Source: an uncultured Lachnospiraceae bacterium
GTDB taxonomy: Bacteria > Bacillota > Clostridia > Lachnospirales > Lachnospiraceae
Direction of reading: 5' to 3'
DNA length: 64,000 nt
Assembly: GCA_910589105.1 (NCBI GenBank)
Contig: CAJUST010000013.1
Span: forward strand, 4,178-68,177
The first letter of the stretch is position 1. Each line of letters opens with the position of its first letter. Shown one piece after another: positions 1-8,927 of this stretch. The position numbers and the translations under genes are program-made. The notes beneath the pieces are model-generated. The model was not told where the DNA came from and did no database searches. It was given only the letters and a program-made list of their open reading frames with translations.

Positions 1-173
1 AAGGCGTTTTACAATATACGGTAAAAGCCAAAACTATAAATGCGTCCGGAATCGAGCTTACGGCAGAGCTCCGCTTACAAGACGCCACGACAACATTTAT
101 CAATCGGATTGTGGAGGCGTCCGGAGTGGAACACGCAACATTAGTCAGCTATAATGGGGAATATATGTCTTAA
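1..173 (+). CDS. C-terminal end of a DUF4956-like protein (partial)
   Basis: An open frame enters at the left edge (first full codon at 3) and stops with TAA at 171-173; about 56 codons are visible. The tail ends in the residues VEHATLVSYNGEYMS, which resembles the C-terminus of DUF4956 membrane proteins as I remember them. Those genes commonly sit beside CotH-kinase genes, as here: the CotH gene starts 15 nt downstream with a shared AGGAGG region, suggesting one operon. Only the cytoplasmic tail is seen, so the family call rests on a weak sequence impression plus context. Confidence 0.5.
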   Translation, partial: GVLQYTVKAKTINASGIELTAELRLQDATTTFINRIVEASGVEHATLVSYNGEYMS

Positions 174-187
174 CGGAGGAATTATAT

Positions 188-2101
188 GTGATTACACAGA
201 AGCATACTACAAAAATCATAATTGTAATCATGGCCGCCGCTGTCTGTTTCTGCCTGTTTGCGATTGTTTTTGCGGAAAAAATTGCAAAGGCTTCTGGCGG
301 CGCGGGCATTGCGGTGGAATATGAGTCTAGGCTTTTTGACACATCGGAAACCATAAGCATAAATCTGATAATGGATGAAGAAGACTGGGAGGATATGCTT
401 GCAAATGCCATAGCGGAGACTTATTATCAGTGCGATGTGGAAATTGGAGGGGAAATGATTCGGCGGGTAGGCGTCCGCCCAAAGGGGAATACGAGTTTAA
501 CAGCCATTGCCCGTGATCCAGATACAGATCGCTACAGTTTGAAGCTGGAATTTGATCATTATGTGGACGGACAGACCTGTTTTGGATTGGATAAATTGAT
601 TTTAAATAATAATTATGCCGATGCGACTAATATGAAAGAGGCTTTGATTTATGATATGTATCAATATTTGGATGCAGACGCATCTCTGTATAATTATGCA
701 GAATTATCAGTCAATGGCGAATACTGGGGCGTTTATTTGGCGCTGGAAGCAGTGGAAGACAGTTTTCTGTTACGCAATTATGGAACAAAAAATGGGGAAT
801 TGTATAAACCGGACAGCATGGATATGGGACAAAAAGGAGATTCAGGTTTTGGCAATTCAGATTTTGATCCGTTGCAATTTGACAAGATACAGCCACAAGC
901 CCAGAAAGACGAAGATGCTTTTCCCATTAATGAACAGAACAATTCTTCTATTGAAAGCGGTTCTGCGGAACAGGCGGCAGGCAAAGAAAACGTTTCCACA
1001 GAACAGGCGGCTGGAAAAAAGAGCGTTCCCACTTCTAAACATGGAGGATTTGGAGGCGTTTCCATGGGTGGAAATGGCGCAAATCTAAACTATATAGATC
1101 AAGAGCTGGACAGCTATACGGCAATTTGGGACGGAGAGGTGACAAACTCTGCGAAATCAGATCACACGCGCGTCGTTAAAGCGCTGGAACATATATCAGA
1201 AGGCTTGAATCTTGAAAAATATATGGATATAGAAAATCTTTTAAAATACATGGCGGTTCACGTTTTTTCCGTTAATGAGGATAGTCTTTTAGGAAGAATG
1301 GCGCATAATTATTATTTGTATGAGTCTGACGGCCGGCTTAATATCCTCCCATGGGATTATAATCTTGCTTTTGGCGGCATGGGAGAAAGAGGAAGAACAG
1401 ATGGCGGCAGCGGCGCGACAAGCGCAGTCAATTATGCCATAGACTATGCTTTTTCCGGCACAAACTTCTTTGACGCGTTTATGGAAGATGAGGAATATCA
1501 CGCAAAGTATTACAGTTATCTAAAACAGCTTGTGGAGGAATACGTCTATGGCGGTGGATTTGACGCTTTTTACCAGCGTACCCGAAGTCAGATTGATTCC
1601 TTGGTTGAGAGCGATCCCACGGCTTTTTATACTGGCAAAGAATATAAGGAAGCGGCAGACACTCTTTATGAAACAGTACAGCTTCGGAGCCAATCTATAA
1701 GCGGCCAGATAGAAGGAAGCATTCCATCCACAGAAGAAGAACAGAAAAATTCGGATACGCTGATTGATGCATCTCATCTGGATTTAAGCGTGATGGGCAG
1801 CATGAGTATGGGGGATCGTATACAAAACTGGAATGAAAATGAAAAAACGGAAGACTCTCCATTTAACGGCAATGAATCCCCAGAAAATATCGCATCGGCT
1901 CAATTTGAAATAGAAGACGGAAGCCATCAGGCGCCAAAAGGCGGCATGGGAAATATGCCAAATGTGAATATTGACAGAAATGACTTAAGCAAAACAGCCT
2001 TAGGCAATCTGAGTTTGTATGGCGTAAGCTTCCTTGCTTTCATTGGAGTCCTTGTATTTGCAATAGCATACCACAGGCGTTCCCGTAGATTTTTCCGGTA
2101 A
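188..2101 (+). CDS. CotH-family atypical protein kinase, membrane anchored
   Basis: A 637-residue protein. A hydrophobic segment at about residues 9-30 is a signal anchor, and a second at about 608-628 is followed by a basic tail (HRRSRRFFR), so the domain between them is probably extracytoplasmic. CotH signatures are visible: the FGLDKLILNNNYAD and NGEYWGVYLALEAVED stretches and the metal/catalytic segment LPWDYNLAFGG. CotH proteins phosphorylate Ser/Thr of secreted or coat proteins. A hydrophilic insert around residues 220-300 carries two copies of EQAAGK and looks like a flexible linker. The start is GTG at 188, preceded by GGAGGA at 175-180; the overlapping ATG at 186 runs straight into TGA. 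It probably forms an operon with the preceding DUF4956-like gene. No clear terminator is seen after it. Confidence 0.85.
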   Translation: MITQKHTTKIIIVIMAAAVCFCLFAIVFAEKIAKASGGAGIAVEYESRLFDTSETISINLIMDEEDWEDMLANAIAETYYQCDVEIGGEMIRRVGVRPKGNTSLTAIARDPDTDRYSLKLEFDHYVDGQTCFGLDKLILNNNYADATNMKEALIYDMYQYLDADASLYNYAELSVNGEYWGVYLALEAVEDSFLLRNYGTKNGELYKPDSMDMGQKGDSGFGNSDFDPLQFDKIQPQAQKDEDAFPINEQNNSSIESGSAEQAAGKENVSTEQAAGKKSVPTSKHGGFGGVSMGGNGANLNYIDQELDSYTAIWDGEVTNSAKSDHTRVVKALEHISEGLNLEKYMDIENLLKYMAVHVFSVNEDSLLGRMAHNYYLYESDGRLNILPWDYNLAFGGMGERGRTDGGSGATSAVNYAIDYAFSGTNFFDAFMEDEEYHAKYYSYLKQLVEEYVYGGGFDAFYQRTRSQIDSLVESDPTAFYTGKEYKEAADTLYETVQLRSQSISGQIEGSIPSTEEEQKNSDTLIDASHLDLSVMGSMSMGDRIQNWNENEKTEDSPFNGNESPENIASAQFEIEDGSHQAPKGGMGNMPNVNIDRNDLSKTALGNLSLYGVSFLAFIGVLVFAIAYHRRSRRFFR

Positions 2102-2253
2102 AGCATGTTTGCTGTATACTGTCTCAATCGCATAATTTCAAAAGCTGGCAACAAACTTTATTGTATTTATTATTGAACATAAATAAAAATTTGGTTCTTC
2201 CTATATTCGAAATAAATTGAAAATTGGATTTTGTGTTGTGTACGATGCGCCTA

Positions 2254-2282
2254 TTGACAAAGCAGAATAATCACAATATATT
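2254..2282 (+). promoter_or_regulatory. Sigma-A type promoter for the BspA-like gene
   Basis: TTGACA at 2254-2259 and TATATT at 2277-2282 are separated by exactly 17 nt. This sits 62 nt upstream of the TTG start of the surface protein, giving a leader of roughly 55 nt. It is the best consensus promoter in this part of the window. Confidence 0.75.
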
Positions 2283-2344
2283 TATTAAAAAGGAATGTGT
2301 TCAACTAGAAGTTGTCTTAAAACGAAAATTAGGAGGTTACTAAA

Positions 2345-4885
2345 TTGAAAAAATTATTTCTTTCAGTTGCTTTAGCGCTAAGTCTAATCCTTTCTTCCCA
2401 GTCAGTGGCATATGCTTTTCAGCAAAGAGCTCCGATTCAGGCAAATGCGAATACGGAGGAATCCATCTTGGGGTTTGCCGCCTCTGATGGCAGCGCCCTT
2501 ACCCCGACAGGAGTTTTTAATGCTATGATTGCGTTAAAAGATCAGGACGGATATAAGGAAGGAACTCCATGGACGGACGATGAGCCTTATTCAGATTCAA
2601 CAGGATATTACCGATGGAAAGGCGGTCCTCTTGATGGACACAATATCGTTGCCGTAGGCTGCGTTGCCTTTGCTTTTATACTTAGCGATGCGGCATTTGA
2701 CAGTTTGCCGGCCAGAATGTACGCAAACGGTGAATTTGAATATGAGGATATAAAAGTCGGGGATATTCTTCGGGTAAACAATGACGCCCATACCGTAATC
2801 GCGCTTGAGGTAAATGAAGCGGGACTAGTCCTTGCGGAAGGAAACATCAGTACAGGAGACCATAAGGGCAAGATCCATTGGGGACGGAAAATATCTAAAG
2901 AAGAAGTGATGCGCTCTGCCAGCCATTATATCACCCGTTACCCAGAAAATTATATTTCCCCAGATGATCCGGAAGCTAACGTGATAGTTGCATCTGAGAC
3001 GCTTGAAGGAGGGCTTGCGTGGAATTTGACAAAAGCGGGCAAGATGACCATTTCTGGGAAAGGGGCCATGCCGGATTTCAGCAGTACAGGAGATCAGCCG
3101 TGGAATAGTTACAGCAGCCAAATCCGGAATGTTGTGATTGGAGACGGCGTGACTGGTATCGGTTCTTGCGCGTTTTGGAAGTGTGAGGTTCTTAGCGTAG
3201 AAATTCCCACAAGTGTGACGTCAATTGGAAACAGCGCGTTTCGTGAGTCTTCGGTTCTTTCCGTAAACATTCCAGCCAACGTGAAAATGATCGGTGACAG
3301 CGCGTTCCGTGGGTGTAAAAGCCTTAGTTCCGTGACTTTTTCTGAAGGATTGGAAACAATCAGCCAAAATGCGTTTAATGCTTGCGAAAACCTTACTGTT
3401 ATAGACTTGCCTGCCAGTATTGGAGAAGTGGGAGCCGGGGCGTTTTTTCAGTGCGGAAAATTGACAAGCGTAACATTTGCTCCCGGCAGTAAGCAGGTGA
3501 AGATGGGCGATAATTTATTTGGGAACTGTTATTATCTGATGAAGGTGACGCTGCCAAAAAGCGTAGACCGAATTAGTGAGGGTATGTTTATAAATTGCCA
3601 AATGCTTGCCGGAGTGGAAATTCCACAAGGCGCGGAAAGCATAGATCCGTCAGCATTCGCTTCTTGTTATAGGTTTACTACGGTCATAATCCCGAATAGC
3701 GTAACGTCAATAGGGATGTCCGCATTTTCGGCTTGCAGTTTGTCTGATATATACTTTACCGGCACAGAAGCGCAATGGAATAGCATAAGTAAAAGCGCTG
3801 AGACGATTGCGGCAATGTCGAAGGCAACGATACATTATGAGTATAAACCTTCAAATCCTGACGACGGCGATAACGATAATAACTCAGGCGACGGCGACAA
3901 CTCAGGCGACGGGAATACGCCGGGCGGCGACAACTCAGGCGATGGAAATACGCCGGGCGGCGACAATTCAGGCGACGGGAATACGCCGGGCGGCGACAAC
4001 TCAGGCGACGGGAATACGCCGGGCGGCGACAACTCAGGCGACGGAAATACGCCGGGCGGCGACAACTCAGGCGACGGAAATACGCCGGGCGGCGACAATT
4101 CAGGCGACGGGAATACGCCGGGCGGCGGCAACTCAGGCGATGGGAATACGCCGGGCGGCGGCAATAATTCGACTGAAGGCGACGCTTCGGGAAGTGGCGG
4201 CAATTCGGAAAATAGTGAAAATCAGACTGCCGAACAGCCTGCATTAGGAAAGGAAAAAACCTTTGTAATCGATCAAGTTACTTATAAAGTAACAGTTGTT
4301 GGCGAAGAAGTGGAACTTATCACATCGGCGTCCAAAGTGAAGAATGTGACGATTGATACAGTCACAGGCATAGACGGCATCACTTATAAAGTAACCTCGA
4401 TTGGCTCAAAGGCAATGCAAAACAATAAGAACATGACAGGTTTGGCCATTGGGGCAAATGTAAAGACAATCGGGGCAAACGCTTTCTCCGGCTGTTCAAA
4501 GTTAAAGAAAGTTTCTATCGGCAAGAATATAACTGTAATTGAAGCAGGCGCATTTAAGGGTTGCGCTGCCTTAAAGAAAATTACTCTGCCGGACAGCGTA
4601 AAGACAATCGGGGCAAATGCTTTTTCAGGCTGTAAGAAACTTACGGCAGCCACTATTGGAAAAACGTCAAAATCAAAACTGGCAACTATTGGAAAGAGAG
4701 CATTTAGCGGCTGTAAGAAACTTAGCAAAGTAACGATTAAGTCAACAAAGCTTAATTTCGTAGGAAAACAGGCGTTTAAGGGTTCAAAATCTGGTCTAAC
4801 GGTGAAAGTTCCATCGAAACAATTCAATAAATATAAGAATTACTTTAAAAACGCAGGTTTAAAAGTCAGACAAGTGAAAAAGTAA
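2345..4885 (+). CDS. BspA-type leucine-rich-repeat surface protein with papain-like N-terminal domain
   Basis: An 846-residue secreted protein with signal peptide MKKLFLSVALALSLILSSQS. Residues about 35-200 look like a papain-fold (NlpC/CHAP-like) module: a Cys near residue 106 in VAVGCVAFAF and a His near 149 in NDAHTVIALE are candidate catalytic residues. Next come LRR_5/BspA repeats with the recurring theme 'SV.IP..VTSIG..AF..C', a Gly/Asp/Asn/Pro-rich spacer (about residues 500-620), and a second LRR_5 block to the end. No LPXTG motif or transmembrane anchor is visible, so attachment is unknown. The start is TTG at 2345, with AGGAGG at 2331-2336. BspA-like proteins in gut Clostridia are adhesin-like; a hydrolase role for the N-terminal domain is inference. 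Confidence 0.85.
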   Translation: MKKLFLSVALALSLILSSQSVAYAFQQRAPIQANANTEESILGFAASDGSALTPTGVFNAMIALKDQDGYKEGTPWTDDEPYSDSTGYYRWKGGPLDGHNIVAVGCVAFAFILSDAAFDSLPARMYANGEFEYEDIKVGDILRVNNDAHTVIALEVNEAGLVLAEGNISTGDHKGKIHWGRKISKEEVMRSASHYITRYPENYISPDDPEANVIVASETLEGGLAWNLTKAGKMTISGKGAMPDFSSTGDQPWNSYSSQIRNVVIGDGVTGIGSCAFWKCEVLSVEIPTSVTSIGNSAFRESSVLSVNIPANVKMIGDSAFRGCKSLSSVTFSEGLETISQNAFNACENLTVIDLPASIGEVGAGAFFQCGKLTSVTFAPGSKQVKMGDNLFGNCYYLMKVTLPKSVDRISEGMFINCQMLAGVEIPQGAESIDPSAFASCYRFTTVIIPNSVTSIGMSAFSACSLSDIYFTGTEAQWNSISKSAETIAAMSKATIHYEYKPSNPDDGDNDNNSGDGDNSGDGNTPGGDNSGDGNTPGGDNSGDGNTPGGDNSGDGNTPGGDNSGDGNTPGGDNSGDGNTPGGDNSGDGNTPGGGNSGDGNTPGGGNNSTEGDASGSGGNSENSENQTAEQPALGKEKTFVIDQVTYKVTVVGEEVELITSASKVKNVTIDTVTGIDGITYKVTSIGSKAMQNNKNMTGLAIGANVKTIGANAFSGCSKLKKVSIGKNITVIEAGAFKGCAALKKITLPDSVKTIGANAFSGCKKLTAATIGKTSKSKLATIGKRAFSGCKKLSKVTIKSTKLNFVGKQAFKGSKSGLTVKVPSKQFNKYKNYFKNAGLKVRQVKK
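3898..4161 (+). repeat. In-gene tandem array, 8 x 33 bp
   Basis: Eight copies of a 33-bp unit encode an 11-residue unit (NSGDGNTPGGD or its Gly variant). Copies differ mainly by synonymous changes (gacggg/gatgga, aactca/aattca), and the last two switch Asp to Gly. The array forms the flexible spacer between the two LRR blocks. Copy number could vary by slippage in 33-bp steps without shifting frame. Confidence 0.95.
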
Positions 4886-4903
4886 TCCTTTGAAGTTATA
4901 GAA

Positions 4904-4952
4904 AACAGCCGGATAGCTTTCCATAATGAAAGTTCGTCCGGCTGTTCTTTTT
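4904..4952 (+). terminator. Intrinsic terminator after the BspA-like gene
   Basis: AACAGCCGGA (4904-4913) pairs with TCCGGCTGTT (4937-4946), with further inner pairing of AGCTTTC with GAAAGTT. A T-run follows at 4948-4952. It begins 18 nt after the stop codon. Confidence 0.85.
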
Positions 4953-5000
4953 GTCTGGCTTTCGCCTGATTCAAATCGAAATATACATTTCATGACGCCT

Positions 5001-5029
5001 TTTCATTTTACAGCCAGATCTGTTATAAT
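5001..5029 (+). promoter_or_regulatory. Extended -10 promoter for the TerD gene
   Basis: TATAAT at 5024-5029 is preceded by TG at 5021-5022 (extended -10). The -35 position 17 nt upstream (TTTCAT, 5001-5006) is poor, as is common for extended -10 promoters. Confidence 0.5.
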
Positions 5030-5086
5030 AAACCAAAGAAAGATCTCCATTTGCTCTACATAAACCCATTTACAGGAGGAACGCAT

Positions 5087-5863
5087 ATGATTCAAATTCC
5101 CATGAAAGTTTCCGGACTGTTAGATAAACGGACTATTCAATCGTTTTATCAAGAACGGATTCAAGGCGCTAAAACTTTGCAGACCATTGCATCCATTCAA
5201 GCGGGGGCACCCGCCGGCGCCATCAACGGTGTAAAGCCTCCTCATACCTCAGTTTTGCCAAATCCTGCCAGTTCGCCGCCGAATCCTGTCATGAGAAAAC
5301 CAGTTCCCACTCTCATTCACCCCATGCAAAAGGGGCAGAAAGTGTCTTTAGAAACCAATAGGCCTTTATCCGCCATTAAGGTCTGTCTGGGCTGGAATGT
5401 CAAAAACCCTTCCTGTGACGTTGACGTGTCCGCTTTTTTACTAGATGAAAAAGGCAAAGTTTTGGGAGACGATTGGTTTGTTTTCTACGGACAAGAACAA
5501 AGCCCTGACGGCAGCGTCTTTTTTTTAGCGGATTCGGCGGAAGATCGGGAAAATATCACCATTCATTTTAAAAAATTAAACGCAAAAGTCCAAAAAATCG
5601 TTTTTGTGCTGACGATAAATGAAGCGTTTGAAAAACGACTGAATTTCAGTATGTTACAGGAAGCCTATGTCCGGATTATTGATCATGCCTCTAAACAGGA
5701 ATTGGCAAGTTTTCAGATGGATGCATATTATTCTAACGTCACTTCCATGATGATTGGAGAAATTTACCGCCACAAAAAAGTCTGGAAATTCCATGCAGTT
5801 GGAAATGGCGTGGCAAGAGATCTCGCCGGCCTATGTGAGCTTTACGGCGTTCAAGTTATTTAA
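5087..5863 (+). CDS. TerD-domain stress protein
   Basis: A 258-residue protein with a C-terminal TerD domain from about residue 75. Family signatures are CLGWNVKNPSCDVDVSAFLL, then GDDWFVFYGQ and SPDGSV, and finally GEIYRHKKVWKFHAVGNGV. The Asp-rich loops match the Ca2+-binding sites of TerD proteins, which are linked to tellurite, oxidant and phage stress. The N-terminal 70 residues (QIPMKVSGLLDK) and a Pro-rich linker lie outside the core. The start is the ATG at 5087 with AGGAGGA at 5074-5080; an upstream in-frame TTG at 5051 has no such site. The AIM24 gene follows 17 nt later, so the two are probably co-transcribed. Confidence 0.88.
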   Translation: MIQIPMKVSGLLDKRTIQSFYQERIQGAKTLQTIASIQAGAPAGAINGVKPPHTSVLPNPASSPPNPVMRKPVPTLIHPMQKGQKVSLETNRPLSAIKVCLGWNVKNPSCDVDVSAFLLDEKGKVLGDDWFVFYGQEQSPDGSVFFLADSAEDRENITIHFKKLNAKVQKIVFVLTINEAFEKRLNFSMLQEAYVRIIDHASKQELASFQMDAYYSNVTSMMIGEIYRHKKVWKFHAVGNGVARDLAGLCELYGVQVI

Positions 5864-5880
5864 AACAAGGAGGAACAATT

Positions 5881-6585
5881 ATGCTGACATTTGAAACCAT
5901 AAATGAACTGACACTAAAAGTAACCTGCGCCGGAACCGGCGTTATATTTACAAAAGCCGGAGCTTTCATTGCGGGAGAAAGCCCTGAAGGCAAAAATTAT
6001 AAATTTGAAAAAGTTTTATTCGGGCCGCAAAACAGCATCGGGCAGGCGTTGATTGGCTCTATTATGCGCCGCGTAACCGGTGAAAACCTGCCGCTTATGA
6101 AGGTAAGCATGAATGGGGATTCCGTGACCTACTTCGCCAATAAAGGACAGCATATAGTCATTTATCATTTGGAGATAGGAGAAACAATTTCCGTCGAATC
6201 AGAGAACATTCTCGCTTTTACACAAGATTGTGATTATAATGTGCGTTTTATTGGAGTCGGGGTTCTTTCACAAAAAGGGCTTGCCACGTCCACATTAACC
6301 GGACGCGGCAGAGAAGCTTACGTCGCAGTGCTTTCAGACGGCAATCCAATCGTTTTAAGCAATGTTTCGTCCCGCTCCACAATCTCTGTAGATCCCGATG
6401 CAGTGATCTGTTGGATCGGCAATGGGCATTGTGATCCACGGGTCACTTTAGACGTTTCTTGGAAAACTTTTATCCGGCAGACTTCTGGGGAATCCTATCA
6501 ATTTGAATGGAATGGGAACGCCGGAGTGACTGTCGTGTTACAGCCGTCAGAACGGCAGAGCGGGCTTAACGTGAGCATGGATTAA
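5881..6585 (+). CDS. AIM24-family protein
   Basis: A 234-residue protein of the AIM24 (former DUF124, TIGR00266-like) beta-sandwich family. The repeated Gly-turn pattern and the segment GETISVESENILAFTQDCDYN are typical, as are the Gly-rich GLATSTLTGRGREAYVAV region and the late ISVDPDAVICW motif. No signal peptide or transmembrane helix is seen, so it is likely cytoplasmic or membrane-associated. The biochemical role of bacterial AIM24 proteins is not settled. It has a strong AAGGAGGAA ribosome site. Its position after terD fits the frequent pairing of AIM24 and TerD genes in stress clusters. Confidence 0.85.
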   Translation: MLTFETINELTLKVTCAGTGVIFTKAGAFIAGESPEGKNYKFEKVLFGPQNSIGQALIGSIMRRVTGENLPLMKVSMNGDSVTYFANKGQHIVIYHLEIGETISVESENILAFTQDCDYNVRFIGVGVLSQKGLATSTLTGRGREAYVAVLSDGNPIVLSNVSSRSTISVDPDAVICWIGNGHCDPRVTLDVSWKTFIRQTSGESYQFEWNGNAGVTVVLQPSERQSGLNVSMD

Positions 6586-6648
6586 CAATCTGCGTTTCTA
6601 TTAAGAAGGCAAAAATGTGATTAAATTACTGTCAGATGAATAGAGAGG

Positions 6649-6680
6649 GCTTATTTCAGGAAAAATAAGCATTATTTTTT
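6649..6680 (+). terminator. Hairpin with T-run between the AIM24 and cyclase-like genes
   Basis: GCTTATTT (6649-6656) pairs with AAATAAGC (6663-6670) and is followed by a T-run at 6675-6680. It lies only a few bases before the GGAGG of the next gene, so it may terminate the terD-AIM24 transcript or attenuate read-through into the cyclase-like gene. Confidence 0.55.
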
Positions 6681-6695
6681 CATGGAGGTAAGCAT

Positions 6696-7535
6696 ATGAA
6701 GGGCTCCTTTTACGGCTGGTATTTAAAATGCCAGTCTGACACACAGACTTTAGCGGTGATACCTGCCATTCATCGCACAGGAAGGAAGCAAACGTGTTCT
6801 ATTCAAATTATTACGGAAGAAAAAGCTTGGACAGTTACGTTTTTGGCGGATAAATTCCGTCAGACAAAGAGCGGTATTTTCATCGGGGAGAATCAATTCG
6901 GGGAAAAAGGCATTCGTCTGGCAATAAAAACCCCCAAACTAGAGATTTACGGAAAATTAAATTTTGGAACGCTCTGCCCATTAAAATATGACATTATGGG
7001 GCCATTTGCATTCGCGCCATTTATGGAATGCCGCCACAGCGTATGGAGTATGCGGCATTTTGTATCAGGAACGGCGTCTGTCAATCATCAAATATATAAG
7101 TTTAAACGGGCGTGGGGATATTGGGAAGGGGATCAGGGCAGATCCTTTCCGGAAAAGTATATCTGGACGCAATGCTTTTTTTCCGGAGGCTCTTTAATGC
7201 TTTCAATAGCGGACATTCCAATGGCAGGCATTCATTTTACCGGAATTATAGGAGTGGTATTATGGCATGGGAAAGAATATAGAATTGCAACGTATCTGGG
7301 AGCCAGAGTTGTGAAACTCCAAAACAAAATGGCGCGCGTGGCGCAAGGCAGCCTGGAATTAGACGTTTGTCTGCTAAAACCGTCCGGATGCATCCTTAAG
7401 GCGCCATCGAAAGGGGATATGGTTAGGACAATCCGTGAAAGCGCAGCCTGCAGGGCTTTCTATAGATTTCGGAAAAATGGACAAACTCTTTTTTCCTTTG
7501 AAACAGACCGGGCTTCTTTTGAGTTTGAATATTGA
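6696..7535 (+). CDS. Tocopherol-cyclase-like protein
   Basis: A 279-residue protein of the tocopherol cyclase-like family (Pfam PF14249 as I recognise it). The diagnostic block is GYWEGDQGRSFPEKYIWTQC followed by SLMLSIADIPMAGIHFTG; the N-terminal FYGWYLKCQ is also typical. In plants the family closes the chromanol ring of vitamin E. Firmicutes lack that pathway, so the substrate is unknown. The start ATG at 6696 has GGAGG at 6684-6688. No signal peptide is seen. The expected fold is lipocalin-like; binding of a prenylated lipid is inference. Confidence 0.75.
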   Translation: MKGSFYGWYLKCQSDTQTLAVIPAIHRTGRKQTCSIQIITEEKAWTVTFLADKFRQTKSGIFIGENQFGEKGIRLAIKTPKLEIYGKLNFGTLCPLKYDIMGPFAFAPFMECRHSVWSMRHFVSGTASVNHQIYKFKRAWGYWEGDQGRSFPEKYIWTQCFFSGGSLMLSIADIPMAGIHFTGIIGVVLWHGKEYRIATYLGARVVKLQNKMARVAQGSLELDVCLLKPSGCILKAPSKGDMVRTIRESAACRAFYRFRKNGQTLFSFETDRASFEFEY

Positions 7536-7612
7536 GGTTCAATTTTCCTTTAGATATTCCTTTTTCACGGAATGTAAGATTTTTCTGTCAATGGCATTTC
7601 CTCGTTTAACAG

Positions 7613-7641
7613 TTGAATCTTATGCTCTCTTATGCTAGAAT
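7613..7641 (+). promoter_or_regulatory. Promoter of the flavoprotein-mutSL-miaA operon
   Basis: TTGAAT (7613-7618), a 17-nt spacer and TAGAAT (7636-7641), with TG at 7633-7634 giving an extended -10. It ends 48 nt before the TTG start of the first gene. Confidence 0.7.
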
Positions 7642-7688
7642 AACAAAAACAAAGAAATTTTCCACGATTTGACAGAAAAGGTGACAGC

Positions 7689-8927
7689 TTGAAGAAAGTT
7701 ATGGTAATCGGCGGAGGGGCAAGCGGCATAGTGGCGGCCATCTCTGCGGCGCGGCATGGCGCAGAAGTGACAATCCTAGAACATAATGACAGGATCGGCA
7801 AAAAGATATTGTCCACAGGAAACGGCAAATGCAATTATACCAACCGCAGGCAGGGCTTACGCTTTTACAGGGGCGAAAACCCTGCATTTGTATTGCCTGT
7901 TTTGAAACAGTTCGGTTTTAAGGAAACCATAGCGTTTTTTAAAGAGCTTGGAATTTACCCAAAAGAACGGGACGGTTATTTCTATCCGGCAAGCGGGCAG
8001 GCGTCTTCCGTATTGGACGTTCTTCGCATGGAGTTAGACAATCTGTCCGTGAAAGTTAAGACTGGCTGTCAATTAAATGCAGTCCAAAAGTCAAAAAACG
8101 GCTTTCAAATCCGAACCAGTTTAGGGACATTTCAGTCAGATTCGCTTCTGTTTGCCTGCGGCGGCAAGGCGTTTCCAAAATCGGGCAGTGACGGCAGCGC
8201 ATTTCCTTATATCAGTAAGTTTGGCCATACATGGATTGAGATGACGCCAGCTTTGGTTCAAATGAAGGCAAAACAGTCATTTTTTAAATCGCTTGCAGGA
8301 ATTCGCGCAGATTGTTCCGTAACGCTAAATACGCCAGACGGCGAATATAGGGATCGTGGGGAAGTTCAGTTTACTAGTGAAGGAATTTCAGGCATACCGT
8401 CATTCCAACTGAGCCGCTATGCGGCGAAAGCCATTGCCGATGGAAAAAAGGCGGAGGTAAGCCTTGATTTAGCGCCGTTTCTTACAGAGGAGGAGTTGCG
8501 TCTGGAATTAAACAGCCGTTTTCGGCAAACGTCCCGAAAAACCTGTGAAGAAGCGCTCATCGGGCTTTTTTCCAAAAAATTCATTCCAGTATTGTTAAAA
8601 GAAAACCATATCCCGCTTAAAACGCCCGCAAATCAGCTTACAATGGCAGAACAAGACAAGCTTTTGCGCTACCTGAAACATATGGACGTAACCATTACTG
8701 CCGTCAAAGGTTTTGAGTTTGCGCAGACGGCTGCAGGCGGAGTGGATACGGCAGAGCTTCATGCGCATACTTTAGAATCGAAATTGGTAAAAGGGCTGTA
8801 TTTTGCCGGGGAAGTGATCGATATAGACGGTATGTGCGGCGGTTATAACTTACAATGGGCGTGGTCTTCCGGTTATGTGGCGGGAAGAAACGCGGCAAGG
8901 AGGGACGGATCACATGATTCAGGTTAA
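7689..8927 (+). CDS. BaiN/HI0933-family FAD-dependent oxidoreductase
   Basis: A 412-residue flavoprotein. The Rossmann dinucleotide motif VIGGGASGIVAA is at the N-terminus, followed by the family block KKILSTGNGKCNYTN. The C-terminal FAD-contact signature is GYNLQWAWSSGYVAG after GEVIDIDGMCGG. The family (COG2081, aminoacetone oxidase-like) includes BaiN, implicated in bile-acid 7-dehydroxylation, but most members have no proven substrate. The start is taken as TTG 7689 with AAGGTGA at 7678-7684, because starting at the next ATG (7701) would trim the beta-strand before the GGGASG loop. It overlaps the following gene by 14 nt. Confidence 0.85.
   Translation: MKKVMVIGGGASGIVAAISAARHGAEVTILEHNDRIGKKILSTGNGKCNYTNRRQGLRFYRGENPAFVLPVLKQFGFKETIAFFKELGIYPKERDGYFYPASGQASSVLDVLRMELDNLSVKVKTGCQLNAVQKSKNGFQIRTSLGTFQSDSLLFACGGKAFPKSGSDGSAFPYISKFGHTWIEMTPALVQMKAKQSFFKSLAGIRADCSVTLNTPDGEYRDRGEVQFTSEGISGIPSFQLSRYAAKAIADGKKAEVSLDLAPFLTEEELRLELNSRFRQTSRKTCEEALIGLFSKKFIPVLLKENHIPLKTPANQLTMAEQDKLLRYLKHMDVTITAVKGFEFAQTAAGGVDTAELHAHTLESKLVKGLYFAGEVIDIDGMCGGYNLQWAWSSGYVAGRNAARRDGSHDSG

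Noticed and set aside
3756..4244. Long reading frames on both strands across the BspA spacer
   Set aside because: They arise from the 33-bp repeat, which lacks stops in other frames; composition is pure repeat translation.
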